48,729 bases of DNA from DASSYK01 sp036258315 (GTDB lineage: Bacteria; Actinomycetota; Thermoleophilia; Solirubrobacterales; 70-9): contig DATADX010000051.1 of the NCBI GenBank assembly GCA_036258315.1, positions 1 to 48,729 of the forward strand, read 5' to 3'. Position numbers and translations under genes: made by a program. Positions 34,250-43,700 of this stretch are shown here, piece by piece; the stretch's first letter is position 1; every line of letters begins with the position of its first letter. A model generated the notes under the pieces. It saw nothing but the letters and a program-made list of their open reading frames with translations, was not told the DNA's origin and made no database searches.

Positions 34250-35360
34250 GCTCGGCGATGATGTTCTGCAGAACCTCGGTGGTGCCGCCCTCGATCGAGT
34301 TCGCCCGCGAGCGCAGGAACCGGTAGCTCCAGTCGGTGCCCACCGTGACCCCGTCGGGGCCGGCGACCTCGCTCGCGAGCTCGGTGAGGGCCTGGTTGTA
34401 GGTCGCCCACTGCCACTTCCCGAGCGAGCCCTCGGGCCCGGGGATCCCGGTCTTCATCGTCATCGTCAGCGAGCGCAGGGCACCGAGCCGCATCGCCTCG
34501 ATCCCGGTCTGGATCGCCGCGACCTTCTGGCGCAGGACAGGGTCCGCTTCGAGGCCCTTGGCGCGGATCATCTCGATCAGGTCCTCGAGCGTCCGCTTCA
34601 GCCCCATCACCGCCACGGCGCCGAGCCCCGCGCGCTCGAACATCAGCGTCGTGATCGCGACGTTCCAGCCGTCGTTGACCGCGCCGACGACGTTCTCGTC
34701 GGGGACCTCGGCCTCCTCCATGAAGATCTCGTTGAACTCGGCCTCGCCGGTGATCTGGCGCAGCGGCCGCACCTCGACGCCGGGCTGGTCCATGTCGAGG
34801 ATGAAGTAGGTGATCCCCTTGTGCTTGGGGGCGTCCTGGTCGGTGCGGGCGAGCAGCATGCACCACTTCGCCTCGTGCGCGTAGGTGGTCCAGACCTTCT
34901 GCCCGGTCACCTTCCAGGTCCCGTTCGACTGCACCGCGCGGGTCTTCAGCGAGGCGAGGTCCGACCCCGATTCGGGCTCGGAGAACCCCTGGCACCAGAT
35001 CTCGTCGCCGGACAGGATCGGGTCGAGATAGCGCTCCTTCTGGTCCTCCCGCCCGTGCGCGATCACGACGGGCCCCCCCATCACCAGGCCGAGCACGTTC
35101 GCCGGGAGCGGCACCCGCTGACGGCCGAGCTCCTCGTTGAAGATCGCCTGCTCGATCAGCGTCGCCCCCCTGCCTCCGTACTCCTCCGGCCATGAGAGCC
35201 CGGCCCAGCCGGCGTCGTGCAGCTGCTTCTGCCAGGCGCGGCGGAACTCGAACTCGGCGGCGTCGTCGCCCTCGGGCGCCGGCCCGGGGTGATTCGCCTC
35301 GAGCCAGGTCCGCGCCTCTTCCTTGAAGGCGGCCTCCGACTCGGTCAGGGTCAGGTCCAC
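34221..35360 (-). CDS. Acyl-CoA dehydrogenase, first subunit of a pair
   Basis: 379 residues of the FadE type. WCQGFSEPESGSDLASL holds the FAD/substrate beta-domain motif, VWTTYAHEAKWCMLLART follows, and the end SRANSIEGGTTEVLQNIIAE contains the EGGTTE block where the catalytic Glu is found in FadE pairs. It probably forms a heteromeric enzyme with the gene at 33066-34088. GTG start 35360, 7 nt after a TAGTGT -10. The last codons (VLGLPKLR) are copied twice downstream as part of the tandem repeat. Confidence 0.92.
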   Translation of the reverse strand: MDLTLTESEAAFKEEARTWLEANHPGPAPEGDDAAEFEFRRAWQKQLHDAGWAGLSWPEEYGGRGATLIEQAIFNEELGRQRVPLPANVLGLVMGGPVVIAHGREDQKERYLDPILSGDEIWCQGFSEPESGSDLASLKTRAVQSNGTWKVTGQKVWTTYAHEAKWCMLLARTDQDAPKHKGITYFILDMDQPGVEVRPLRQITGEAEFNEIFMEEAEVPDENVVGAVNDGWNVAITTLMFERAGLGAVAVMGLKRTLEDLIEMIRAKGLEADPVLRQKVAAIQTGIEAMRLGALRSLTMTMKTGIPGPEGSLGKWQWATYNQALTELASEVAGPDGVTVGTDWSYRFLRSRANSIEGGTTEVLQNIIAERVLGLPKLR

Positions 35361-35367
35361 GCCGCGG

Positions 35368-35373
35368 ACACTA
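35368..35373 (-). promoter_or_regulatory. Leaderless -10 element (TAGTGT)
   Basis: On the minus strand TAGTGT ends 7 nt before GTG 35360. Confidence 0.5.
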
Positions 35374-35448
35374 CCGATCCTGGCTACTCGGCCAGTCGAT
35401 CGGTCACGAAGCTGGTCTTCTCTATCCCTTCGGCGCGGCGATGGGCCG

Positions 35449-36399
35449 CTACTCGTAGATCGCGAGCAGGATCACCGCGGAGGCGACCCAGACGACGGCG
35501 GCCCCGATCATTCCCCGGTCCTCGAGCAGGATCGCGTCGGTCAAGCGGGTGTCCCTGCGGTCGTAGATCAGGTAGAGATAGCGGAAGATCCCGTAGACGA
35601 CGGCGGGCAGCGTGCCGAGCATCTTCGACCCGATCAGGGGCGAGTTGACGCAGTAGATCGCGTAGCTCATCACCGTCCCGGCGGTGACGAGCGCCACCAT
35701 CTGGTCGAGGAACGGGATCGAGTAGTGCTCCAGGACCGGGCGGCTCTGCGTGCCCGCGTGCAGCTCCGAGGTCGCCTCCTGGCGGCGCTTGGTGAAGCCG
35801 AGGAAGAGGGCGACCATCCCAGTGCAGAGCAGCAGGTACGCGGACGCGTCCGCGTCGACGGCCACGGCTCCGGCCAGGACACGCAACACGAACAATCCCG
35901 CGATCGCCATCACGTCGAGGATCACCTCGTGCTTGAGCACGTAGGAGTAGAGCGTGGTCCCGACCGCGTAGGCGAGGACGATGCCGCCCACCGTCGGACC
36001 CTCCAGCAGGGTCACCCCGCCGAGGCCGGCGACGAAGAGGACTGCGGCGAGGGTGATCGCGGTCCGGACGCCGAGCTCGCCCGCAGCGATCGGGCGGAAG
36101 CGCTTCTTCGGATGCTGGCGGTCCTCGTCGACGTCCTGGACGTCGTTGATCAGGTAGCCGGCCGAAGCGACCATGCAGAACGCGATGAAGGTGACCGTCG
36201 CGGCCAGGATCGCGTCGATCTCGTCGAACTGGCCCGAGAAGAGCAGGCCCGCGTACACAAGGAGGTTCTTGACCCACTCCTTCGGGCGCATCGCCTTCAG
36301 CACCGCCCGCAGCGGACCGCGACGTCGCGCGGGAGCGCCCTCCCCCTCGCTTGGCTGGTTGGCGGCGGGTGCCTCCCGCTCGCTCACGGTCATCTCCAT
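35449..36399 (-). CDS. UbiA-family prenyltransferase (DPPR synthase-like)
   Basis: 316 residues, about eight or nine membrane helices. MRPKEWVKNLLVYAGLLFSG (about 38-57) and YLINDVQDVDEDRQHP, with the Asp-rich metal site, are typical of decaprenyl-phosphate phosphoribosyltransferase (Rv3806c), which makes the precursor of decaprenyl-phospho-arabinose. The polar N-terminal 30 residues are unconserved. ATG 36399 is used; an ATG 6 nt downstream is possible. It starts 26 bp after the alkyl-DHAP-synthase-like gene, so the two are likely one transcript. Another prenyl or lipid acceptor cannot be excluded. Confidence 0.87.
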   Translation of the reverse strand: MEMTVSEREAPAANQPSEGEGAPARRRGPLRAVLKAMRPKEWVKNLLVYAGLLFSGQFDEIDAILAATVTFIAFCMVASAGYLINDVQDVDEDRQHPKKRFRPIAAGELGVRTAITLAAVLFVAGLGGVTLLEGPTVGGIVLAYAVGTTLYSYVLKHEVILDVMAIAGLFVLRVLAGAVAVDADASAYLLLCTGMVALFLGFTKRRQEATSELHAGTQSRPVLEHYSIPFLDQMVALVTAGTVMSYAIYCVNSPLIGSKMLGTLPAVVYGIFRYLYLIYDRRDTRLTDAILLEDRGMIGAAVVWVASAVILLAIYE

Positions 36400-36425
36400 G
36401 AAGCCGGAAAGGTTAGGGGCAGGCG

Positions 36426-38081
36426 CTAGTCGTCGCGGTCCGGATCGACCAGCACGCCGGGATTGAGGATCCCTCTGGGATCGAGCTCGCGCTTGGCCGC
36501 GCGAAGCGCCGCGGCGAACGGCTCGGGGCGCTGGCGGTCGTACCAGGGACGGTGATCGCGCCCGATCGCGTGGTGGTGGGTGATCGTCCCGCCGCCGTCG
36601 ATCACGATCTCGGAGACCGCCGCCTTGATCTCGTCCCACTGCTCCACTTCGCCACCCCGCTTCGCGGGGGCGAGCACGGTGTAGTAGGGGGCGGGGCCGT
36701 CGGGATAGACGTGGGTGAAGCGGCAGCTGATCCGCGGCGAGCCCGGGCCGTCGGAAGGGGCGTCCGTGACCTCGGCGACGGCCTCTCTGGCCGCCTCCAT
36801 CACGTCCTCGTGGAAGCCGGGGAACCGGTCCCAGGTGATCGCCGTCTCGAACGTGTCGGAGAGGATGCCGCAGGCGACCATCGCGTCGCGCAGGTAGGGC
36901 GCGTTCAGGAACGCGTGGCGCCAGGCCGAGACGGAGTCCTCGCCGGAGGCCGGGTTCTCCTCGCCGGCGCCGCCGCGGACCTCCCCCGGCTCCCCGCCGT
37001 GCTCCCTGCAGACTTCGAGCGCGATCGACATCCACTCGTCCACGGGGTGGTGTGCGGCCTCGAAGCCGAGCACGAGCAGCGCCCTGCCGGGCGGGCCGGC
37101 GCCGGTCGTCTCGGCCTCGGTGGCGTCGAGCAGGCGGCAGTTGGTCGGGAACAGCGCCGCCTGCGAGAGCTCGCGCACGGCCTCTGCGCCGGCCGCGAAC
37201 TCGTCGAAGCGCACCCCGGTGGAGAGCTTGAACCGCGGCCGCTCCTGGACCCGCATCCACGCCTCGGTGATCACTCCGAGGATGCCCTCGGACCCGAGCA
37301 GGGCGCGGTCGGGCGAGGGGCCGGCGCCGGAGCCCGGGAGGCGGCGGCTGATCCATTCGTGGCCGCCGGCCGGCGTCAGCGCGCGGATCGACTCGACGAG
37401 GTCGTCAACGTGCGTGTAGACGGTCGCGTAGTGGCCGCCGGCCCGCGTCGCGAGCCAGCCGCCGAGGGTCGAGTACTCGAACGACTGCGGGAAGTGCCGG
37501 AGCGTCAGGCCGTGCTCGCGCAGCTGCTCCTCGAGCCGCGGCCCCGTCGCGCCCGCCTGGATCCGGGCCGCGCGCGAGACCGCGTCGACCTCGAGCACCC
37601 GGTCCATCGCCCGCATGTCGAGCGTCACGACCGCCCGGTATCGGTCGTCGGGGAGGCGCGGCTCGACCCCGCCGACGACGCTCGTGCCGCCTCCGAACGG
37701 GATCGCGGCGGCGCGCTCGTCGGCGCACCAGCTGAGCACGGCGTCGACGTCCTCGGGTGACTCGGGGAACGCGACCAGGTCGGGGAGATGCTCGTAGATG
37801 CCCCGGAAGCCGCGGACGACGTCGCGGTACGCCTTGCCCATCGAGTGGGCGGCCCGGGTGTGCTCGCCGGCCGTGAACATCTCCTTCAGCTCCGCCGGCG
37901 GCTTCAGCCGCGTGCGGGGCAGCTTCACGTCGGCCAGCGGGACCGGCTGCTCGATCCGGTCGATCTCGAACCCGAGCCGCTCGTGCAGCGCCCCGGCGAT
38001 CCCCTCGAGCGCCCTCTCGTCGGGCTGCTGGTCCTCGAAGCCCCAGCCCCAGTGCTTGAAGCGGCGATACGCGGCTTTCAC
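36426..38081 (-). CDS. Alkyl-dihydroxyacetonephosphate synthase-like FAD enzyme
   Basis: 551 residues. The FAD-binding PCMH/GlcD-type domain is clear: PFGGGTSVVGGVEP with VTLDMRAMDRVLEVD, then LTLRHFPQSFEYSTLGGWLA and ALLGSEGILGVIT. The C-terminal THHHAIGRDH (about 498-507) matches the HHH active-site motif of alkyl-DHAP synthase, which swaps the acyl group of acyl-DHAP for a fatty alcohol to make the ether bond. Related FAD oxidases share the fold, but the HHH motif and the neighbouring fatty acyl-CoA reductase favour this role. GTG 38081 lies 7 nt after a TAGGGT -10. Confidence 0.83.
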   Translation of the reverse strand: MKAAYRRFKHWGWGFEDQQPDERALEGIAGALHERLGFEIDRIEQPVPLADVKLPRTRLKPPAELKEMFTAGEHTRAAHSMGKAYRDVVRGFRGIYEHLPDLVAFPESPEDVDAVLSWCADERAAAIPFGGGTSVVGGVEPRLPDDRYRAVVTLDMRAMDRVLEVDAVSRAARIQAGATGPRLEEQLREHGLTLRHFPQSFEYSTLGGWLATRAGGHYATVYTHVDDLVESIRALTPAGGHEWISRRLPGSGAGPSPDRALLGSEGILGVITEAWMRVQERPRFKLSTGVRFDEFAAGAEAVRELSQAALFPTNCRLLDATEAETTGAGPPGRALLVLGFEAAHHPVDEWMSIALEVCREHGGEPGEVRGGAGEENPASGEDSVSAWRHAFLNAPYLRDAMVACGILSDTFETAITWDRFPGFHEDVMEAAREAVAEVTDAPSDGPGSPRISCRFTHVYPDGPAPYYTVLAPAKRGGEVEQWDEIKAAVSEIVIDGGGTITHHHAIGRDHRPWYDRQRPEPFAAALRAAKRELDPRGILNPGVLVDPDRDD

Positions 38082-38088
38082 CGGGCCG

Positions 38089-38094
38089 ACCCTA
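38089..38094 (-). promoter_or_regulatory. Leaderless -10 element (TAGGGT)
   Basis: On the minus strand TAGGGT ends 7 nt before GTG 38081. It lies in the 180-bp gap after the acyl-CoA reductase gene, in which I see no convincing gene. Confidence 0.5.
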
Positions 38095-38261
38095 GGGCAA
38101 TTTGGCGGCGCTCGGCTGAGGCGCTGGCGTGGGCAGATGCCGACGCTCGCCCGGCTCAAGCCCTCTCCCGCAACGCGATCCGGCTGCGCAGGCCTTCGTG
38201 GCGATGATCGACAGCAGCGAGGGCGCGGTCGACGCCGCCGGGTAGCGCCCAACCGGGCCGT

Positions 38262-40280
38262 CTACCAGTGCACGCCGCGCATCAGGTAGGCGAACGCGAC
38301 CCCCTCGGTCGAGAGCTCCTCGTCCTTGGCGGGCTTGTCGCCGTCCTCCTTGACCTCGCCCTTGGCCGCCTTCGACTCGGGGAACAGCCTGTAGGCCGTG
38401 TTCAGGATCGCGTCCGAGGCCTTCGGCGCGACGTTGTAGAGCAGCTCGCCGAAGTTGCCGAGCCTGGTCGCGACCTTCTTCGGCTTCCGGATCATCGCGT
38501 CGCCGATCATGTCGGCGGCCTCCTCTGGCGTGATCGTCGGAAAGGCGTCGTACATCTTCGTCGGGGCGATCATCGGGGTTCGCACCAGCGGCATGTAGAT
38601 CGTCGTGATGTGAACGCCGTCGTCGATCATCTCTGAGGCGACGCAGCGCGACCAGGCGTCGAGCGCGGCCTTCGATGCGACATAGGCGGAGAAGCGCGGC
38701 GTGTGGGTCTGGACGCCGATCGAGCTGACGTTGATGATCTGCCCGCCCTTCTTCTTGCCCTTGTGCCCCTTCCGCATCGCGGGCAGCAGGCTGAGGATCA
38801 ACTTCAGCGACCCGAAGTAGTTGAGCTGCATGGTCCGCTCGAAGTCGTGGAAGCGGTCGTAGGAGTTCTCGATCGAGCGGCGGATCGAGCGCCCGGCGTT
38901 GTTGACGAGGACGTCGACCTTGCCGTACTCGGCGAGCACCTCCGCCGCCATCCTCTCGACGTCGTCGATGTCGGAGAGGTCGCAGCGGTGGATGTGGGCC
39001 TCTCCGCCGGCCGCCTCGATCTCCGCCTTGGTCTCCTCGAGCTTCTCGGGGGTGCGCGCGACGAGCAGTACTGTGGCGCCCGCTGCGGCGACCTTGATCG
39101 CGGCGGCCCTGCCGATCCCCGACGAGGCGCCGGTGATCATCACGGTCTTGCCGCCGATCGCGCCTGACAGCGACCGGTCCTTGAACAGGTCGGGGTCGAG
39201 GTTGCGCTCCCAGTAGTCCCAGAGGCGGTCGGCGTAGCTCGACAGCGGCGGCACCGATATGTCCGTCCCCTCGAGCGCCTTTTGGGTGTTCGACGAGTCG
39301 AACGACGTCGGATAGTTGATGTAGACGAGCACCGACCGCGGGATCCCGAAGTCGGCGAGCACCTGGTCGGTGATCCGCTTCACGGGCGGCAGCATCTGCA
39401 GTCCCGAGCGCATCCGCTTCGGGATCACGTCGAGCATCCGCGAGTCGATCCGCATCGCCGCTTCGGGCGCGTGTGCCGCCTTCGCAAACGTGTTGATGAT
39501 CTGTCCGGCCGTCATCGGGTTCGGATCGGTGAGGTGGAACGTCTCTCCGTCGCGGTCGGGGAGGTGAGCGATGCGATCCATCGCCTTGGCGACGAAGTCG
39601 ACCGGGACGAGGTTGATCTCGCGGCCCTCGATCCCGATTGCCGGGAGCCACTGCGGAAGCAGGTTGCGGGCCCGCTGCAGGACCTTGAAGAAGTAGTAGG
39701 GGCCGTCGACCTTGTCCATCTCGCCGGTCTCCGAGTGCCCGACGACGATTCCAGGCCGGTAGACCCGCCAGGGCACCTCGGACTCCTCGCGGACGACGCG
39801 CTCGGACTCGTGCTTGGTCTGGAAGTAGGGGTGGTTCTCGACGTCTTGGGCCTCGTCGAACATCTCCTCGGTGAAGGTGCCCTTGTAGAGGCCGGCGGCG
39901 GCGATCGAGCTGACCATGTGGAAGTGCTGGGCGTCGAGCGCGTCCGCGAGCCTTACCGCCTCGCGAGTCCCGTCGACGTTGGCGACCCGCTGGCTCTCGG
40001 CGTCGGCGGTCATGTCGTAGATCGCCGCGAGGTGGAAGAAGTGGTCGATCTCGCCCTTCAGCTCCGAGATCTGGTCCTCGCAGCCCAGCTTGTCCTGGGA
40101 GAGGTCGCCGATCACCGGGACGATCCGGTCCTGATCCGCCCCCCAGCGCGCGCGCAGCTCCTCGAGCCGGCCCCGCGAGCCCTCGCGGACGAGCACATAG
40201 ATCGTCCCCTCGCGCTCCAGCAGCTGCTCGACGAGGTTGCGCCCGATGAATCCGGTGGCACCGGTGACGAAGTAGCTCAT
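38262..40280 (-). CDS. Two-domain fatty acyl-CoA reductase (AcrA1/FAR-like)
   Basis: 672 residues with two Rossmann domains. The N-terminal extended SDR (NAD_binding_4 type) has TGATGFIG at 6-13 and Tyr152/Lys156 in YFQTK. The C-terminal classical SDR has TGASSGIG at 383-390, NNAG at 460-463 and Tyr533/Lys537 in YVASK. This order matches mycobacterial AcrA1 and marine-bacterial FAR enzymes, which reduce fatty acyl-CoA through the aldehyde to fatty alcohol. ATG 40280 is chosen because GGAGAGG lies 5 nt upstream. Followed by the alkyl-DHAP-synthase-like gene, which would use the alcohol. Confidence 0.87.
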   Translation of the reverse strand: MSYFVTGATGFIGRNLVEQLLEREGTIYVLVREGSRGRLEELRARWGADQDRIVPVIGDLSQDKLGCEDQISELKGEIDHFFHLAAIYDMTADAESQRVANVDGTREAVRLADALDAQHFHMVSSIAAAGLYKGTFTEEMFDEAQDVENHPYFQTKHESERVVREESEVPWRVYRPGIVVGHSETGEMDKVDGPYYFFKVLQRARNLLPQWLPAIGIEGREINLVPVDFVAKAMDRIAHLPDRDGETFHLTDPNPMTAGQIINTFAKAAHAPEAAMRIDSRMLDVIPKRMRSGLQMLPPVKRITDQVLADFGIPRSVLVYINYPTSFDSSNTQKALEGTDISVPPLSSYADRLWDYWERNLDPDLFKDRSLSGAIGGKTVMITGASSGIGRAAAIKVAAAGATVLLVARTPEKLEETKAEIEAAGGEAHIHRCDLSDIDDVERMAAEVLAEYGKVDVLVNNAGRSIRRSIENSYDRFHDFERTMQLNYFGSLKLILSLLPAMRKGHKGKKKGGQIINVSSIGVQTHTPRFSAYVASKAALDAWSRCVASEMIDDGVHITTIYMPLVRTPMIAPTKMYDAFPTITPEEAADMIGDAMIRKPKKVATRLGNFGELLYNVAPKASDAILNTAYRLFPESKAAKGEVKEDGDKPAKDEELSTEGVAFAYLMRGVHW

Positions 40281-40354
40281 CCACACCTCTCCTCGAACCC
40301 CATTTGCGAACAGTGCGGAACTTATCGCCCCGCGGCCCGGTTTGGCGAGCGCGC

Positions 40355-40360
40355 AATAAT
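40355..40360 (+). promoter_or_regulatory. Leaderless -10 element (AATAAT)
   Basis: AATAAT ends 6 nt before GTG 40367, in the divergent gap with the acyl-CoA reductase gene. Confidence 0.45.
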
Positions 40361-40366
40361 CGTCGT

Positions 40367-40645
40367 GTGGCGATCTTCGATCCGATCACGCAGCCCGACC
40401 CGGACCGGGACGAGCGCCTGCGGGCGAACGGGACCCACGTCGAGATCCGCCCGCAGGAGCGGATCGCTCGGCTCGCCACCCGCGCCCTCGCGTGCCCGGA
40501 CTGCGGAGTTCCGGTCGCGATCGATGCCCCGGTCGGCTGGAACGACGAGATCACGTGCTCGTTCTGCGACTCGGTCGCCCCGACCCGGGCCTACATCCGG
40601 GAGCGCGGCTGGCCCGAGGTGAACGTGATTGCCCGCTTCGCCTGA
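40367..40645 (+). CDS. Small zinc-ribbon protein
   Basis: 92 residues, family not recognised. Two CxxC pairs (CPDC and CSFC, about residues 43-46 and 65-68) should bind one zinc ion. The N-terminal part is charged, the C-terminal part hydrophobic. No DNA-binding or catalytic domain is evident. GTG 40367 is chosen for its -10; the ATG at 40304 would put the start inside the divergent promoter region. The large 2-oxoglutarate dehydrogenase gene follows 59 bp later with its own promoter. Confidence 0.65.
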   Translation: MAIFDPITQPDPDRDERLRANGTHVEIRPQERIARLATRALACPDCGVPVAIDAPVGWNDEITCSFCDSVAPTRAYIRERGWPEVNVIARFA

Positions 40646-40704
40646 TCACGGGTATTTCGCGCCCAACGCGGGCAGGCTAACGTCATAGAGTTGAAAGCAG
40701 GGGA

Positions 40705-43700
40705 ATGACCACAACGTCGACGGTTCAAGTCCTGATGCCCGAGATGGGCGAGTCGGTCACCGAGGGAACGGTGCTCGAGTGGCATGTCGCGGAGGGCGAG
40801 CCGATCGAGGAGGGCGACACGATCGTCGAGGTCTCGACCGACAAGGTCGACGCCGAGGTCCCCGCCCCCGCCTCCGGCACCGTCACCAAGATCCTCGTCC
40901 AGCCCGACGAGACGATCGAGGTCGGCAAGCCCCTCGCCGAGATCGACTCCAACGGCGCCGCCCCGAGCGGAACCTCGACCGCGTCACAGAGTGGAGCCTC
41001 AGCATCCCCCCGGCCGGCGTCGCAACCGGCCGGCCCCCGAAGCGAAGCTGAGGAGCCGGCCGTCGGTGGCGAGGCCGAAATGCCACCCCCTTCAGCGGGC
41101 GGTGATGAAGCCGAGGTGACGATGCCCGAGATGGGCGAGTCCGTCACCGAGGGCACCGTTCTCGAGTGGCACGTCGCCGAGGGAGACGCCGTCGCCGAAG
41201 GCGACACGATCGTCGAGGTCTCGACCGACAAGGTCGACGCCGAGGTCCCCGCCCCCTTCAACGGCACGATCACAAAGATCCTCGTCCAGCCCGACGAGAC
41301 GATCGAGGTCGGCAAGCCCTTGGCCAGGATGGCCAAGGGCGCAGCGCCGGCGCCGACGGACGGAGCCTCAGCATCCCCGCGGCCGGCGTCGCAACCCGGC
41401 ACGCCCGGAGGCGAAGCCGAGGACGCGCCGGTTGATGATGGCGAAGCAGTGAGCAGCGCGGCTACCCCCGCCGCCGACACCGCCGACGGCTCCAAGGCCA
41501 CCCCCCTCGCCCGCCGCGCCGCCCGGGCCAACGGCGTCAACCTCGCCAGCCTCCAGGGAACCGGGACGGGCGGCAAGATCACGAAGGCCGACGTGCTGGC
41601 CGCCGACGGAGGCGGCGCCGCGGCCGCAGCCGAGGCACTTCCCGACGGCCAGGTGAAGCGGCTCCGCGGGCCCGCCGCGATGCTCGCCAAGGCGATGGAG
41701 GAGAGCCGCTCGATCCCGACAGCGACGTCGTTCCGGACGCTCGCCGTCGACACCCTCGACGCCAAGCGCAAGGCGCTGAACGGGGTCCTCAACGAGCGCG
41801 GGATGAAGGTCAGCTTCACCCACCTGATCGCGTGGGCGATCGTCAAGGCCGCGCAGGAGTGGCCGGTGATGGCGCGCCACTACGAGGAGCGCGACGGGAA
41901 GCCGGTCGTGGTCGAGCCGGGCTCGATCAACCTCGGGATCGCGGTCGACGTCGAGCGCAAGGGTGCGCGCAGCCTGCTCGTCCCCTGCATCAAGGGGGCG
42001 GACGGGCTCGACTTCCGGGGCTTCCACTCCTACTACGAGGAGTTGATCACCAAGACGCGGGAGAACAAGCTGACGCCCGACGACTTCCAGGGCACAAACA
42101 TCAGCCTCACCAACCCGGGCGGACTCGGCACCGTCGCCTCGGTCCCCCGGCTGATGACCGGCCAGGGCACGATCGTCGCCTGCGGGTCGCTCGCCTACCC
42201 CGTCGAGTGGGCCCACACGCCGCCCGAGAAGCTGAAGGCGCTCGGCGTCTCCAAGGTGATGACGACGACCTCGACCTACGACCACCGCGTCATCCAGGGC
42301 GCCGAGTCAGGGTCCTTCCTGCGCCGGATCGAGGAGCTGCTGCAGGGCGAGGACGCGTTCTACGAGTCAGTCGCGCGAGACCTCGAGGTGGAGGAGTCGG
42401 TCGTCACGAACGCTCATGCGGCGTCGGCGTCGGCGCCGCCGCTCCCGCTCGCCCCGGCGCCCGGAGCGGCCGCAAAGCCGGACACGGAGCTGCTCCAGGC
42501 GGTGCAGGCGGCGACCTCGCTGCTGAAGGGCTACCGCACGCACGGGCACCTCGCCGCCAGGCTCGACCCGCTCGGGTCCGAGCCGAAGGGCGACCCCGCC
42601 CTCGAACCCGAGACGCTCAACCTGACTCCCGAGCTGATGGCCCAGATCCCCGCGGAGATCCTCCGGATCGGGGTCGGGGGGGAAACGCTGCTCGAGGCAC
42701 TGCCGCGGATGCGCGAGGCCTACTGCGGGCCGATCGCGTACCAGATCGAGCACCTCTCCTCGCACCAGCAGCGGATGTGGCTGCGAGAGATGATCGAGAC
42801 CGGCTGGCACCGCAAGCCGCTCGACGCCGAGGAGAAGCGGGCGCTGCTCGAGCGGTTGATCGAGGTGTTCGGGTTCGAGCGCTACGTCGAGAAGGCCTAC
42901 CTCGGCCAGAAGATGTTCTCGATCGAGGGGATCGACACGGTCGTGCCGATGCTCGACGAGGTGTTCGAGATGGCGCACAGCGAAGGAGCGAAGGAGGTCG
43001 TGATCGGGATGGCCCACCGCGGCCGCCTCAGCGTGCTCGCCCACAACGTCGGCCGCGACCCGATGTCGATCCTGGCGGAGTTCGAGGGCGCCAAGTCGAT
43101 CGACGCCGTCAAGGTCGTCGCGGCGATCCCTTCCGGAGGCACCGGCGACGTCAAGTACCACTACGGCCACGGCGGCACCTACACGACCCGCGACGGGGAA
43201 GCGCTCGCGGTGCGGCTCTACCCGAACCCGAGCCACCTCGAGTTCGTGGATCCGGTCGTGACCGGGGCGACCAGGGCGGAGCAGACCACGCGCGACGGGG
43301 CGGGCATCGAGCACGATCCGTCGGTCGCGGTGCCCGTCCTGCTGCACGGCGACGCCGCGTTCCCCGGTCAGGGCGTCGTCGCCGAGACGCTCAACCTGCA
43401 GTCCCTCCCGGGCTACACGACCGGAGGAACGATCCACGTCATCCAGAACAACCAGATCGGCTTCACCACCGAGCCCCAGGAGGCGCGCTCCACCCCCTAC
43501 GCGGCCGACATGGCGAAGGGGTTCAACGTCCCGATCATCCACGTCAACGCAGACGAGCCCGAGGCCTGCATCGCCGCCGCCCGCCTGGCGATGGCCTACC
43601 GCGAGCGCTGGGGCCGCGATGTCGTCATCGACCTGATCGGGTATCGCCGCTTCGGCCACAACGAGACCGACGAGCCGGCCTACACGCAGCCCCTGATGGC

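Noticed and set aside
38082..38261. Possible small plus-strand gene ending in QAFVAMIDSSEGAVDAAG
   Set aside because: The frame looks protein-like at its end but has no start codon or promoter upstream; kept only as a 180-bp gap holding the TAGGGT promoter.
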